Shown here: positions 6,061 through 14,819 of the stretch, one piece after another
How the letters are laid out: every line of letters begins with the position of its first letter
Numbering within the stretch: position 1 is the first letter of the stretch
From: a virus
IMG/VR virus record: IMGVR_UViG_3300031521_000190
Span: 1 to 37,237 of that record
Length of the DNA: 37,237 nt
Reading direction: 5' to 3' (one strand)
Translations under genes and position numbers: made by a program
The notes under the pieces: model-generated
Databases searched by the model: none
Seen by the model: the letters and a program-made list of their open reading frames with translations, nothing else
What the model was told of the DNA's origin: nothing

Positions 6061-6864
6061 ATGAGTAAAGGATTAAAGGTAACGGGTAAGCAGATGTTTA
6101 TGGGAGTTGAGATTCCGGTAATTGAGGGTGGATTTGGTGATGATAAGAGAGTGACAACGGTTCCTATGATTACAGACACACATGGAGTAGAAGCAAAGGT
6201 AATAAATCAGTCCATCAAGAGATTAATTGATAAGAAGAGACTTAAAGAAAGCTTGGATTATATCGACCTATTTTCCACTGAAGAACTCAAGGTCACTGCT
6301 GGTGACCTCGGATTAATTACAAGTAATGGGCAGAAAAACGCCTTTATCTTATCTGAAAGAGGATATACGAAGCTAATTAAGTATATGGACGATGACGAGT
6401 CATGGGAAATTATGGATAAGTTTACCAATGAGTATTTTGAAATGAGAAGCGTGATTAAAGAATCTCTAAGCCATGAAGATATGGCGTTACTCAGAATTTG
6501 CAAGTCAACAACATCAGAAGAAAGAGCATTGGCTATAAATCAGTACAGAGAAGCTGTGACTCAACCACTGATTGAAACAATAGAAAAACAGAAGCCAATG
6601 GCAGCACTCGCGGAGCTTAGAATTGACAAGAAAGGCTGTTACTCAATAACCGATGTAACCAAAGCATTGGGATTTAAAAAGGGACAGATAACTAGGTGGG
6701 CTAAAGCGGTTGGGTTTATACATAAAAGCATTAAAGAAGTTAACAAAGCTGGAGAAAAGTTTTTTAAAATTTATTCTTCTGATGGTGTACATAATAGCAT
6801 TGGCATTAAAGAAGAAGGGTTGCATGAGATCAACAATAAATTAGAAGAAATTATGGCTTATTAG
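6061..6864 (+). CDS. Phage antirepressor (ORF6N-like N-domain, KilA-C-like C-domain)
   Basis: 267-aa antirepressor-type protein. The N-terminal part (about 1-110) fits an ORF6N/Bro-type domain: EIPVIEGG, a TDTHGVEAKVINQSIKRL helical stretch and FILSERGYTKLIKYM. The C-terminal part (about 190-265) has SITDVTKALGFKKGQITRWAK, matching the KilA-C/ANT helix-turn-helix, followed by a winged segment. Such proteins are made early in induction and interfere with repressors. Its place near the start of operon 1, just after the repressor region, fits that role. It starts at an ATG behind AAAAGGAG. Confidence 0.88.
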   Translation: MSKGLKVTGKQMFMGVEIPVIEGGFGDDKRVTTVPMITDTHGVEAKVINQSIKRLIDKKRLKESLDYIDLFSTEELKVTAGDLGLITSNGQKNAFILSERGYTKLIKYMDDDESWEIMDKFTNEYFEMRSVIKESLSHEDMALLRICKSTTSEERALAINQYREAVTQPLIETIEKQKPMAALAELRIDKKGCYSITDVTKALGFKKGQITRWAKAVGFIHKSIKEVNKAGEKFFKIYSSDGVHNSIGIKEEGLHEINNKLEEIMAY

Positions 6865-6877
6865 AAGGAGAAAATAA

Positions 6878-7207
6878 ATGAGTGTTATATACAGGCCACA
6901 TAGAGGCTCATTATCTGAGGCAATGAAAGATGTTATGGAGTTTGATACTTTTCAAGATTTGCAGAAGTATATAGTCAAAGAGATGGATTCATTTGTTAAA
7001 TTAAGAGAATGCGAAATCGTGCCAGGAGAACATCCAGTAAATGATGACAGGATTGGTTGGAGAGACAGCGACTACCTTTGCATTGATGGTTACAACAAAG
7101 TGAGAGACAAAGAGGGATATGAATTATTATTTGGCGGCAGATATGAATATCCTCAGTGCATTGGAATGTTTGCTACGGATTATATAAAACTTTTAAGGAG
7201 GAATTAA
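6878..7207 (+). CDS. Conserved-looking small phage protein
   Basis: 109-aa protein opening with SVIYRPHRGSLSEAM, which resembles a recurrent small protein of Clostridia phages with no assigned function. The C-terminal half (DYLCIDGYNKVRD...GMFATDYI) looks like a compact beta-rich fold. ATG follows AGAAGGAG. Confidence 0.7.
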   Translation: MSVIYRPHRGSLSEAMKDVMEFDTFQDLQKYIVKEMDSFVKLRECEIVPGEHPVNDDRIGWRDSDYLCIDGYNKVRDKEGYELLFGGRYEYPQCIGMFATDYIKLLRRN

Positions 7208-7211
7208 AATC

Positions 7212-7511
7212 ATGAATGGTAGTTACACATTTAAAATAGAAGGCTGGGACGCAGATCATATTACAAACATGGTAGTCGCTGAAATTGTAAACTCTTTTAA
7301 TATTGATCAGTTCAAGAATGAAGTTAAAAACAAACTCGTCAAAGAGTTAAAAGGCGACATAGTTAATGGTAAAGAGGTTTGTGAAGCAATTAAAACGTCT
7401 ACTGATAAAGTGGATAAGATTATAGATTCACGTGTGAATCAGGCAATCAACGATAAAATAAAACAGATTCAGAATATAGATATTGGAAATTTTCAACTAA
7501 CTTTAAAATGA
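7212..7511 (+). CDS. Hypothetical helical protein
   Basis: 99-aa, mostly helical protein with repeated charged heptad-like segments and no recognised domain. In composition it resembles the helical proteins at 14538-14786 and 33768-34373, which could be distant relatives. It begins 4 nt after its upstream neighbour. Confidence 0.65.
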   Translation: MNGSYTFKIEGWDADHITNMVVAEIVNSFNIDQFKNEVKNKLVKELKGDIVNGKEVCEAIKTSTDKVDKIIDSRVNQAINDKIKQIQNIDIGNFQLTLK

Positions 7512-7542
7512 ACCTTTTATGGTAGAAGAGGAGGAATAAACA

Positions 7543-8314
7543 ATTACAGAAAAAATAGTCGGAGAAGAACGCTTAAATAATAAGGGAACACTTATGAGAA
7601 TAATTAAGCATGTAAGTTGTAGTGATATTGACGTTGAGTTTCAAGATAAATACAAACATGTGGTAAGAAATACTACTTATTCAAACTTTACAAAGGGTCA
7701 AATTAAGAACCCCTATGATATAACCGTATACGGCGTTGGAATGATAGGCGCGGGTAAGTATAAAGCTAGAGCAAATGAAAAACGCATGACGAAAGAATAT
7801 GTATGTTGGCAACATATTTTAGAGCGTTGCTATGATTATAAACAAAGAGAAAGACATCCTGCTTATTATCATATATGCAAGATATGCGATGAGTGGTTAA
7901 ATTTCCAAGTGTTTGCAGAGTGGTATGATAATAATTTTTATGAAGTGCCAACTTTGGGGAGAATGCATATTGATAAAGACATCCTTTATCCGGGAAACAA
8001 AATTTATAGCCCGGAGACATGTATTTTTGTTCCACAAAGAATTAATATGCTATTTGTCAACCGTCCTAATAAATCCGGATTACCAAACGGAATAACAAAA
8101 CTCAAAAAAAGGTTATTCAGCCTCATATAACACATCTAAATTAGGAACATATAAAGATATTGAGGCAGCGTTTGAAGTTTATGCCAACAAGAAAGAATGT
8201 GAAATCAGGAAGATAGCTGATTTATATAAAAACTACATACCGCTAGAACTATACGATGCTTTATATCGGTATAGAGTACTAATTGAAAATGATACAAATT
8301 ATATAGCATCTTAG
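7543..8314 (+). pseudogene. Frameshifted HNH/AP2-type protein gene, copy 1
   Basis: First of three paralogs (others 8368-9123 and 32761-33540). The frame is intact to about 8103, then a run of seven A (8104-8110) shifts it and it stops at 8130. Dropping one base restores the family C-terminus (GYSASYNTSKLGTYKDIEAA...) to a TAG at 8312-8314; total length minus one is a multiple of three. Expected protein is about 256 aa, with a central HNH-like region and a C-terminal AP2-like DNA-binding segment. It has no ATG near its ribosome site: AGGAGG is followed 8 nt later by ATT, and paralog similarity (LNNKGTLM) extends upstream of ATG 7594. It may be inactive, or rescued by +1 frameshifting. Confidence 0.75.
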
Positions 8315-8367
8315 TTTTTAAAGCCAATTAAACGAGTCTTTTATGGCAGAAATGAGGAGGGATAAAA

Positions 8368-9123
8368 ATAGATAACAGATTTGGGGAGTTTGGAAAAAAT
8401 TCATTTGGTACAACTATGAAAATTATAAACTACATAAGTAATAATGATTTAGATGTAGAATTTCAAGACGATTATAAATACGTAAAAAGACACTGCACAT
8501 ACTCAAACTTTACTAGGCGCTCCATTAAAAATCCTTATGACAAAAACATTTTTGGAATTGCGTTCATCGGAAATGGTGAATACAAAGCCACGATTGGTCA
8601 TAAAATGTCGGTTGAATATACGTGCTGGTGGCATATGTTGGAGCGATGCTATTATAAAAAGAATGCAAATCTTCATATGGCTTATTATTTAGAGGCAACC
8701 GTGTGTGACGATTGGCTAAATTTTCAAACATTTGCAAAGTGGTATAATCTAAACAAATATGAGGTGAACGAGAGGCTTCATGTTGATAAAGATATATTGT
8801 ATGCAAACAACAAGGTTTATTCGCCAGATACTTGTTTGCTAGTTCCGCAAAGAATAAATATGTTATTTTTAAACAAGCCAAACAAAAGGGGATTGCCAAA
8901 TGGTATAAGCCGTTTTAAAAATGGATACTCCGCAAAATATAATAGTAAGAATCTTGGAAAATATCATACACTCACCGAAGCATATTACAATTATGCCAAG
9001 GAAAAAGAATTGACAATAAAGAGAGTAGCGGAAGAATATAAGAACATCATACCAGAGACGGTTTATGTCACACTACTTAATTACAGGTGTGAAATAGAAA
9101 ATGATAAGAACTACATAGCGTAA
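8368..9123 (+). CDS. HNH/AP2-type putative homing-endonuclease-like protein, copy 2
   Basis: Intact 251-aa paralog. The central region has CWWHMLERCYY, VCDDWLNFQTFAKWY, LHVDKDIL and YSPDTCLLVPQRIN, a pattern of phage stand-alone HNH-type proteins. The end has GYSAKYNSKNLGKYHTL, like an AP2 DNA-binding segment. No classical H-N-H triad is assigned with certainty. Start: the only ATG near the beginning (8416) lacks a ribosome site, while AGGAGGG lies 6 nt before ATA 8368. Residues coded from there (NRFGEFGKNSFGTTM) match the family N-terminus, so AUA initiation is proposed. Its leader is a near copy of the one before copy 1, so the two arose by tandem duplication. Confidence 0.75.
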   Translation: MDNRFGEFGKNSFGTTMKIINYISNNDLDVEFQDDYKYVKRHCTYSNFTRRSIKNPYDKNIFGIAFIGNGEYKATIGHKMSVEYTCWWHMLERCYYKKNANLHMAYYLEATVCDDWLNFQTFAKWYNLNKYEVNERLHVDKDILYANNKVYSPDTCLLVPQRINMLFLNKPNKRGLPNGISRFKNGYSAKYNSKNLGKYHTLTEAYYNYAKEKELTIKRVAEEYKNIIPETVYVTLLNYRCEIENDKNYIA

Positions 9124-9164
9124 ACGTAATTTTAATAATTGGTTAAAATGGAGAATGGAAAAGT

Positions 9165-9785
9165 ATGGATAATGATTTAATTAGCAAATCTGCTTTATTA
9201 AAAGAAATTGATGATAACTATGATTGTAATTACGGAGAGGTATTGATTAACCCAAGGCATTTTTATGATTTAGTTGACGATCAGCCAACTGTTGAAACAA
9301 AATCTGATTGGATATCTACAAAAGATAAACTTCCAGAAGACGACGCCCGTTACTCCGGAAGGCACAAAATAGATGTAATTGTAGAGACAAACAAGGGTTT
9401 AATAACAAAAGTGCAACGTATTCATCGTAGGAATTATGATGGGATTTATGTTGATTGGTATTGGGGAAGAATTTACGGAAATGTAATTGCTTGGCAACCT
9501 ATGCCAGAACGATATAAGGAAGCAGATGAAAGAAGACTTTCATCAAAGGAGGTTAAAGTGAACAATGGTGAAGTTCCAATATTGGAAGAAGATAGATCTG
9601 AATTGATAGAATTAATATCTAAAGTTAACAAAATACTTGATAAATATGATTACTCTTCCGATTACAGTTCTCATATGGCGAGCGCCATGAGTAGAGCAAA
9701 AAATTATTCAAAATATGCAAAAGAATGGATTGGATATTTACATACAGAGGAAGAATTAAAGGAAAGATATAAGAGAGGATACTAG
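9165..9785 (+). CDS. DUF551-domain phage protein
   Basis: 206-aa protein. The opening DLISKSALLKEID and a VDDQPTVE motif at about 40-50 are common in small proteins of Clostridia phages. The middle carries a DUF551 domain (DWISTKDKLPEDD at about 54, ending VIAWQPMPERYKE). The C-terminal 70 residues are helical and charged. No function is known. Confidence 0.8.
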   Translation: MDNDLISKSALLKEIDDNYDCNYGEVLINPRHFYDLVDDQPTVETKSDWISTKDKLPEDDARYSGRHKIDVIVETNKGLITKVQRIHRRNYDGIYVDWYWGRIYGNVIAWQPMPERYKEADERRLSSKEVKVNNGEVPILEEDRSELIELISKVNKILDKYDYSSDYSSHMASAMSRAKNYSKYAKEWIGYLHTEEELKERYKRGY

Positions 9786-9840
9786 CGTAATTTATATCTA
9801 AACATTAATAAAAGAAAAATTTTAAGGAGGCGTATATAAT

Positions 9841-10386
9841 TTGACCATGGAATGCAATATTCCGACGCTACTAACATTTGGTGGGATGATATTTGGAATG
9901 GTATTATGTATAAGTGCGTTTTTAGCGGCACTATTAGATTCAATGGACGACGAGAAAAAAGCGGATAGAGAATTGAATATATCAACAATATCATTAGCTG
10001 TTTGTCTTATATCAATGATATTAATATTTGTAGGGTGGTATAGAGCCGATAAATCAATTTGGAATGTAGATAAAACTCCATATGCCACAGAAAATATTAT
10101 AGCATTAAATGACAACAATTTAACCCAAGGCAGATTTTATTTAAGAAGAGGATACTTTGAAGAGAGTTTGTATTATCAGTATATAGTAAACATCGGAGAT
10201 GGCGGAATGATCAATAACAAGGTAGCAGCACAAACTGCGACGATTTATTACGACAACGATAATCCAAAAGTTGAATGGTATCACAGAGAAAAGCACTGGT
10301 TATGGTTTAAATATAATAGTGTGTGTCACAAAATTTACATACCAACGGGAAGTATTAATGAAGAGTTTAATGTTGACTTGAAATAA
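9841..10386 (+). CDS. Membrane protein with two N-terminal transmembrane helices
   Basis: 181-aa protein starting with TTG 10 nt after AAGGAGG. Hydrophobic helices span about residues 8-33 and 48-66, linked by a short charged loop (DDEKKADRE). The remaining 115 residues are soluble and probably beta-rich. No family is recognised. In a prophage such proteins may act in superinfection exclusion or membrane targeting, but nothing here shows that. Confidence 0.7.
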   Translation: MTMECNIPTLLTFGGMIFGMVLCISAFLAALLDSMDDEKKADRELNISTISLAVCLISMILIFVGWYRADKSIWNVDKTPYATENIIALNDNNLTQGRFYLRRGYFEESLYYQYIVNIGDGGMINNKVAAQTATIYYDNDNPKVEWYHREKHWLWFKYNSVCHKIYIPTGSINEEFNVDLK

Positions 10387-10400
10387 GATGGAGGATAGTT

Positions 10401-10625
10401 ATGGTGGTCGATAAAGTAATTTGTAACGTTTGCGGAAAAGAATTTGATTTATACGACAGACAAGAAAAATTCGGTATTCATACTGGCGTAATCGGATATG
10501 GTAGCAAATTTGATGGAGATGAAATTAGTTTGGATATGTGTTGTGATTGCTTTGACAAGTTAATGGAAGACTTGATTCCAAAGTGCAAAATCAATCCGCA
10601 TGAAGAAAGATACGGAGATGAGTAG
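10401..10625 (+). CDS. Zinc-finger-like small protein
   Basis: 74-aa protein with an N-terminal CNVCGKEFD knuckle and a later CCDCFDKLME knuckle about 38 residues away, consistent with one zinc site. Similar proteins are common phage orphans. ATG follows GGAGGA. Confidence 0.75.
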   Translation: MVVDKVICNVCGKEFDLYDRQEKFGIHTGVIGYGSKFDGDEISLDMCCDCFDKLMEDLIPKCKINPHEERYGDE

Positions 10626-10661
10626 ATAAAATCAAAACTTTATTCGGAAAGGAAATTAATT

Positions 10662-10868
10662 ATGAAAGATTTAAATAAGATGTCTCGTAATTGCTACAAT
10701 AATATGATAAATAACAGGGTTTTTACAAAAGGAATCAAAGATAGTGGTGTTAAATATAAAGTTTTAGCAACCAGAGAAGGAAATTATTTCAGTCCAGAGA
10801 CTTGTTATTTCGCTTACATCAAAGATTTACCATTTGGAGCTTGTTATGTTGATTCAGAAAAGGTATAG
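10662..10868 (+). CDS. Hypothetical small protein
   Basis: 68-aa basic protein of unknown function, with ATG behind AAAGGAAA. No domain is recognised. The C-terminal CYFAYIKDLPFGACYV stretch is beta-like. Confidence 0.6.
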   Translation: MKDLNKMSRNCYNNMINNRVFTKGIKDSGVKYKVLATREGNYFSPETCYFAYIKDLPFGACYVDSEKV

Positions 10869-10906
10869 AAGGTTGTTTTTAATGGCGTTTTTAGAAAGGA
10901 GAATGA

Positions 10907-11278
10907 ATGAAAAGAGAAGATTGGACAGTATCGGAAAGCTCTGCTAGACCGGCAGGAAGACCAGACAGATGTTTCTATTGCGGACAAATGATTGGTGAAC
11001 AACACAAAAATAATTGTGTGATAAAAAGCAGAACGGTTGTTGTAGATTTTACTTTTAGAACCGTTCTATCCGTTCCTGAACATTGGGACGAAGAACAAAT
11101 ACGGTTTCATTACAATGATGGAACGTGGTGTACTGATAATATTCTTTCAGAATTAAATGAAAGAAGTAGCGAAATGAGATGTGGTTGTGATATTTGCGAA
11201 GCTAAGTATATAAGGGAAGCAGATGAAAACGATGAAAGAGAATATGGTTTGACATTTGTAAATCTGGAAGATAGTTAA
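10907..11278 (+). CDS. Zinc-binding hypothetical protein
   Basis: 123-aa protein with one CFYCGQ knuckle plus a later HKNNC, and a second pair near the C-terminus (CGCDICEAKY). The spacing suggests two metal sites, one at each end of an acidic beta-rich core (residues 45-95). The C-terminal 25 residues are strongly acidic. Function unknown. Confidence 0.7.
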   Translation: MKREDWTVSESSARPAGRPDRCFYCGQMIGEQHKNNCVIKSRTVVVDFTFRTVLSVPEHWDEEQIRFHYNDGTWCTDNILSELNERSSEMRCGCDICEAKYIREADENDEREYGLTFVNLEDS

Positions 11279-11319
11279 ACAGTTAAAAGATTAATTTCCT
11301 CGGAGAAAGGAGTAAGTGA

Positions 11320-11805
11320 ATGGCTGATGAGTTAATAAAAACAAGTATATTCTATGAAACTATTTATGCTGGTAGATATGTTTTAAAATCAGGAGTGTAT
11401 AATTGGGATTTAATATCTGCCAAAGGGAAGCCAAATCTTGAGAATTTGGGTGTTACTATTGATAGCAATTCGGTAGTTATTGAACGTAAAGAAATTTTTA
11501 GATGTAATATACCTCTTCCACTACTTGAAAGGGGAGAAAAATTTTTCATTGAAGAACAATCAAAATTAGTTAAAGTAGTTGATAGGCACAGAACCTCTAA
11601 AGATAATGTAATTTATGAAGTTAAGGGAGATATTATCGAAGATGAGGAAACTATTGATACATACAAGGACAGCATAAAAGGATTTTGGAAATGGTATAAA
11701 GATAGATATAATTTTGAAGACTATTTGAGAATGCCAGATAGATATAAAAGAAAGAATAAGTATGATGAAGATATTGACTACGCTGAATTATTAAAACGTC
11801 AATAA
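11320..11805 (+). CDS. Hypothetical protein
   Basis: 161-aa protein of unknown function, with ATG after GAAAGGAG. The N-terminal 100 residues look beta-rich; the C-terminal 60 are helical, aromatic and basic (KGFWKWYKDRYNFEDYLRM), with an acidic end. Confidence 0.65.
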   Translation: MADELIKTSIFYETIYAGRYVLKSGVYNWDLISAKGKPNLENLGVTIDSNSVVIERKEIFRCNIPLPLLERGEKFFIEEQSKLVKVVDRHRTSKDNVIYEVKGDIIEDEETIDTYKDSIKGFWKWYKDRYNFEDYLRMPDRYKRKNKYDEDIDYAELLKRQ

Positions 11806-11825
11806 AACAGAATAGAGGAACGTGA

Positions 11826-12113
11826 ATGAAAGGAAAATGTATATCAAAACAAGAATTTGAGTTTTATAAGCTTACCGAAGACAATCTAAATGACTTTTTA
11901 AAGATTCGCTTATCAAAATATATTGAAAAGTACGGAGAATTCACAAAGGAAGAATTTGATGGAGGCATTGATATTGAGTTTAATAGATGTCCATATGGGT
12001 TTGAGTTTCACTTCGGATACTTTTATGTGAACAATTCATGTGATGACTGGGAAGAATATACTACTGAATATTTTAGTAGCACCTATAATATTGTTGCAAG
12101 AAACATAAAATAG
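11826..12113 (+). CDS. Hypothetical protein
   Basis: 95-aa acidic protein, rich in Tyr and Phe, with no recognised domain. It starts at an ATG 5 nt after GAGGAA and lies immediately before rtcB in the same operon. Confidence 0.6.
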   Translation: MKGKCISKQEFEFYKLTEDNLNDFLKIRLSKYIEKYGEFTKEEFDGGIDIEFNRCPYGFEFHFGYFYVNNSCDDWEEYTTEYFSSTYNIVARNIK

Positions 12114-12144
12114 TTATTTGATTTGCGAAAATGAAAGGAGAAAC

Positions 12145-13338
12145 ATGGCAGACTTAAAGATTTTTACTGACAACATTGAACCAGAAGCGTTAAATCAAGT
12201 GCATACACTTGTCAAACAGCCAGCATTTTCAGATTGCAAAGTAAGGATTATGCCAGACGTTCATGCAGGAGCAGGTTGTGTTATTGGATTTACTGCTGAC
12301 TTAGGATGTAAAGTAATTCCAAATATTGTCGGAGTAGATATTGGTTGTGGAATGAGAACAGTCAAAATGAATGAGAAAGATGTAGATTTTGAACGGTTAG
12401 ACGATGTAATAAGAAAATGCATTCCAAGCGGAAGGAATACACATGAAGCACGAAAGACCAATTTTGCCAAGTTGCCAGATCTTTATTGTTATAGAGAACT
12501 TAAAGATACAAAAAGAATTGAGAATAGTATTGGAACTTTAGGTGGAGGAAATCATTTCATTGAAGTCGATACCGATAAACTTGGATATAAGTATCTCATC
12601 ATTCATTCCGGTAGTCGTAATTTAGGAAAACAGGTGGCAGATTATTATCAGAATCTTGCTGTTGAAATAATGCAAGGTAAAGATAAACTGTTAGAAATGC
12701 AAGATAAGTTAATTACGAAGTATAAAGCAGACGGAAGAAAGAATGAAATTCAGAGAGCTGTTAAAGAGTTGCATAAAAGGTTTAGTCCAAATCCGTTAAA
12801 TATTCCAAAGGAATTATGCTATTTAACCGGAGAATATCGAGAGAAATATTTGCAAGATATGAAGATTTGCCAGGAATACGCAACTGAGAATAGGAAAACC
12901 ATGGCTGATATTATTGTTGATAAAATGGGATTCTCTATAGATTATCAATTTGAAACAATTCATAATTATATTGAACATGATACAAATATGGTAAGGAAGG
13001 GAGCTATATCCGCAAAAGAGGACGAAGTACTACTTATTCCTATAAATATGAGAGATGGTTGTATTATTGGTTATGGGAAAGGAAATGATGACTGGAATCA
13101 GTCGGCTCCTCATGGGGCAGGAAGAATCATGAGCAGATCAAAGGCAAAAGAATTAATAAATCTAAGTGAGTATGAAGAATCTATGAATGGTATTTTTACA
13201 ACATCTGTTTCAAGATGTACTATTGATGAGGCTCCTATGGCATATAAACCATTGGAAGAAATAGTGAACAATATTAAAGATACTGTTGAGATCGTTGATA
13301 TATTAAAACCAGTGTATAACTTTAAAGCAGGAGAATAA
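12145..13338 (+). CDS. rtcB: RtcB-type RNA ligase
   Basis: 397-aa RtcB-family ligase, full length for the phage and bacterial short forms. RtcB joins 2',3'-cyclic-phosphate or 3'-phosphate RNA ends to 5'-OH ends using GTP and Mn2+. Signature motifs appear in order: PDVHAGAGCVIGF, GVDIGCGM with the metal-binding Asp and Cys, LGGGNHFIEV, HSGSRNLGK, and near the end SAPHGAGRIMSR with the His that is guanylylated. All key residues are present, so it should be active. ATG 12145 has GGAG 7 nt upstream and replaces the longer frame from 12118. It could heal RNA cut by the phage MazF or by host antiphage RNases. Confidence 0.96.
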   Translation: MADLKIFTDNIEPEALNQVHTLVKQPAFSDCKVRIMPDVHAGAGCVIGFTADLGCKVIPNIVGVDIGCGMRTVKMNEKDVDFERLDDVIRKCIPSGRNTHEARKTNFAKLPDLYCYRELKDTKRIENSIGTLGGGNHFIEVDTDKLGYKYLIIHSGSRNLGKQVADYYQNLAVEIMQGKDKLLEMQDKLITKYKADGRKNEIQRAVKELHKRFSPNPLNIPKELCYLTGEYREKYLQDMKICQEYATENRKTMADIIVDKMGFSIDYQFETIHNYIEHDTNMVRKGAISAKEDEVLLIPINMRDGCIIGYGKGNDDWNQSAPHGAGRIMSRSKAKELINLSEYEESMNGIFTTSVSRCTIDEAPMAYKPLEEIVNNIKDTVEIVDILKPVYNFKAGE

Positions 13339-13357
13339 AAAGGAGGACGTGAATAAT

Positions 13358-13495
13358 ATGGTTTCTGATAGATGGTGGGAATTTAAAGAAAAAGTAAGAA
13401 TGTTTTTATGTAAAATTTGTGGTCATAATCATGGTTGTTGTTCAAAATTTTATAAAAGTTGTAAACGATGTTGTAAAAACAGATGCGAAGAATAA
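13358..13495 (+). CDS. Small cysteine-rich protein
   Basis: 45-aa basic protein with eight cysteines: CKICGHNHGCC in the middle and KSCKRCCKNRC near the end, a likely zinc finger. ATG 13358 follows AAGGAGG with an 11-nt gap; an in-frame GTG at 13349 is too close to that site. It lies directly after rtcB and might be co-translated with it; function unknown. Confidence 0.65.
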   Translation: MVSDRWWEFKEKVRMFLCKICGHNHGCCSKFYKSCKRCCKNRCEE

Positions 13496-13543
13496 GTAAA
13501 TTAATTGGCAAGTGCATAAAAGGCGTATTTCAAATGAGGTTAT

Positions 13544-14005
13544 ATGAATAAGGATGATTTATTCGACGAGGTAATGAAGAATGTTGTTGAAAAAGACGAT
13601 GGTATCATCGTAGACAAATTTGATTTAACGGGGGTAGTTTTGAAACCATACGATCCAGGAGAAGTAATATTTCCTACGCACGCTGCCGCTAGACTGTGGG
13701 GAGATCCAGTGTCTTTTAATATGGAAACCGTTATCGATCAGCTTGAAGACTACGGAAAGTACAAAGGCATTCTGATGTGCAATGGTGACAAGAGCGAGAA
13801 TTATATTCCTGTGTCAGTAGCAAAACAGATTGTAGGAGCAGGTGGACGTGGAGGAGTGTTGGGATATTTAGAGGAGGATAAGGGCGAAATAAAAGATTGC
13901 TCAACCTGCAAAAATAACGTGGAATATCCACCACCACACACCTGTGATATTTGTCAGAGTTTAGATCAGGAAGAAGATTATGAAATGTGGGAGGAGAAAA
14001 GATGA
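13544..14005 (+). CDS. Hypothetical protein with C-terminal zinc knuckles
   Basis: 153-aa protein of unknown function. Residues 1-110 are acidic and beta-rich with a glycine-rich GAGGRGGVLGY stretch. The tail has CSTCKNN and CDICQ pairs, a probable zinc site. The ribosome site is only GAGG. Its stop overlaps the start of the next gene by 4 nt, so the two are translationally coupled. Confidence 0.7.
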   Translation: MNKDDLFDEVMKNVVEKDDGIIVDKFDLTGVVLKPYDPGEVIFPTHAAARLWGDPVSFNMETVIDQLEDYGKYKGILMCNGDKSENYIPVSVAKQIVGAGGRGGVLGYLEEDKGEIKDCSTCKNNVEYPPPHTCDICQSLDQEEDYEMWEEKR

Positions 14006-14538
14006 ATGGATATGTTGTGAGTGAAATAAAAGTACCTTGTGAAAAATGCAAAAATGGATTTCTCAGAATGCACGCAAACAATGAAGAAATATATATTAAA
14101 TGTGACAGTTGTGGATATATCGAAAAACTACCACAAATAAACTCAGTTAAAAAAGAGGATGATAATATGATATTTGATAAATGGTTAGATCTTAAGAAAG
14201 CAATTAAAAGTGGGGATATGCAGGAAGCAATTGAAAACGCCAAGGAATCTATGGCGTATTCAAAGAAAATTGTAAAAGACAGAATATTAGATAGAATTCA
14301 AGATGCTAAAAAAGAAGGATACTTATATTGCAAATATGTGGTGAAACAAACAGAGATCGATCTAAATCAGGCTGAGGAAGTAATGGATTATCTTATATCA
14401 ATTGGATACGATATTTACAAAAATATGCTAAGTGGTGATATGGCGATGTATACCAAATATACAATATTTTGGGACGATGAAAGCAGCGGTAAATATAGAA
14501 ATGAAGATGTTAAATGGGTTATAAAGGAGGGTAAGTAG
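14002..14538 (+). CDS. Zinc-ribbon protein with helical C-terminal domain
   Basis: 178-aa protein. The first 45 residues hold a zinc ribbon (PCEKCKNGF and KCDSCGYI) like those of small phage transcription-associated proteins. The rest is helical and acidic. ATG 14002 is chosen over ATG 13987 because GGGAGGAG precedes it by 6 nt; it overlaps the upstream stop in an ATGA arrangement. Confidence 0.72.
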   Translation: MNGYVVSEIKVPCEKCKNGFLRMHANNEEIYIKCDSCGYIEKLPQINSVKKEDDNMIFDKWLDLKKAIKSGDMQEAIENAKESMAYSKKIVKDRILDRIQDAKKEGYLYCKYVVKQTEIDLNQAEEVMDYLISIGYDIYKNMLSGDMAMYTKYTIFWDDESSGKYRNEDVKWVIKEGK

Positions 14539-14786
14539 TGAGTACACAGATACAGGACTACATAAAGTTAAAACCAATAGCGGACAGATTTAAAGAAGTT
14601 GCAGCTTCTATTTCTGATGAAGAAATTAAATCAATGATAAAAGAAGAGTTACGCAATCAGATTCGTGATCAGGTCGAATTCGGGTCAACAATTGCGGAAT
14701 GGGTTGATACGATGATGGAAGACAATGATATGGTGGAATTGGTAAGAGATTCGTTAACTACCTGTATCAAAAATAAGTTCAAATAG
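14538..14786 (+). CDS. Hypothetical helical protein
   Basis: 82-aa acidic helical protein. GTG 14538 overlaps the previous stop by one base (TAGTG) and follows AAAGGAGG, so it is translationally coupled. No family is recognised. Confidence 0.65.
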   Translation: MSTQIQDYIKLKPIADRFKEVAASISDEEIKSMIKEELRNQIRDQVEFGSTIAEWVDTMMEDNDMVELVRDSLTTCIKNKFK

Positions 14787-14819
14787 AAGACACATTTTAT
14801 GAAAGAACTGGAGGTATAA

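Noticed and set aside
13731-14243. Long minus-strand open frames, such as this one of 170 aa
   Set aside because: They lie antisense to well-supported + strand genes, lack ribosome sites and show low-complexity, Ser/Leu/Phe-rich translations typical of shadows.
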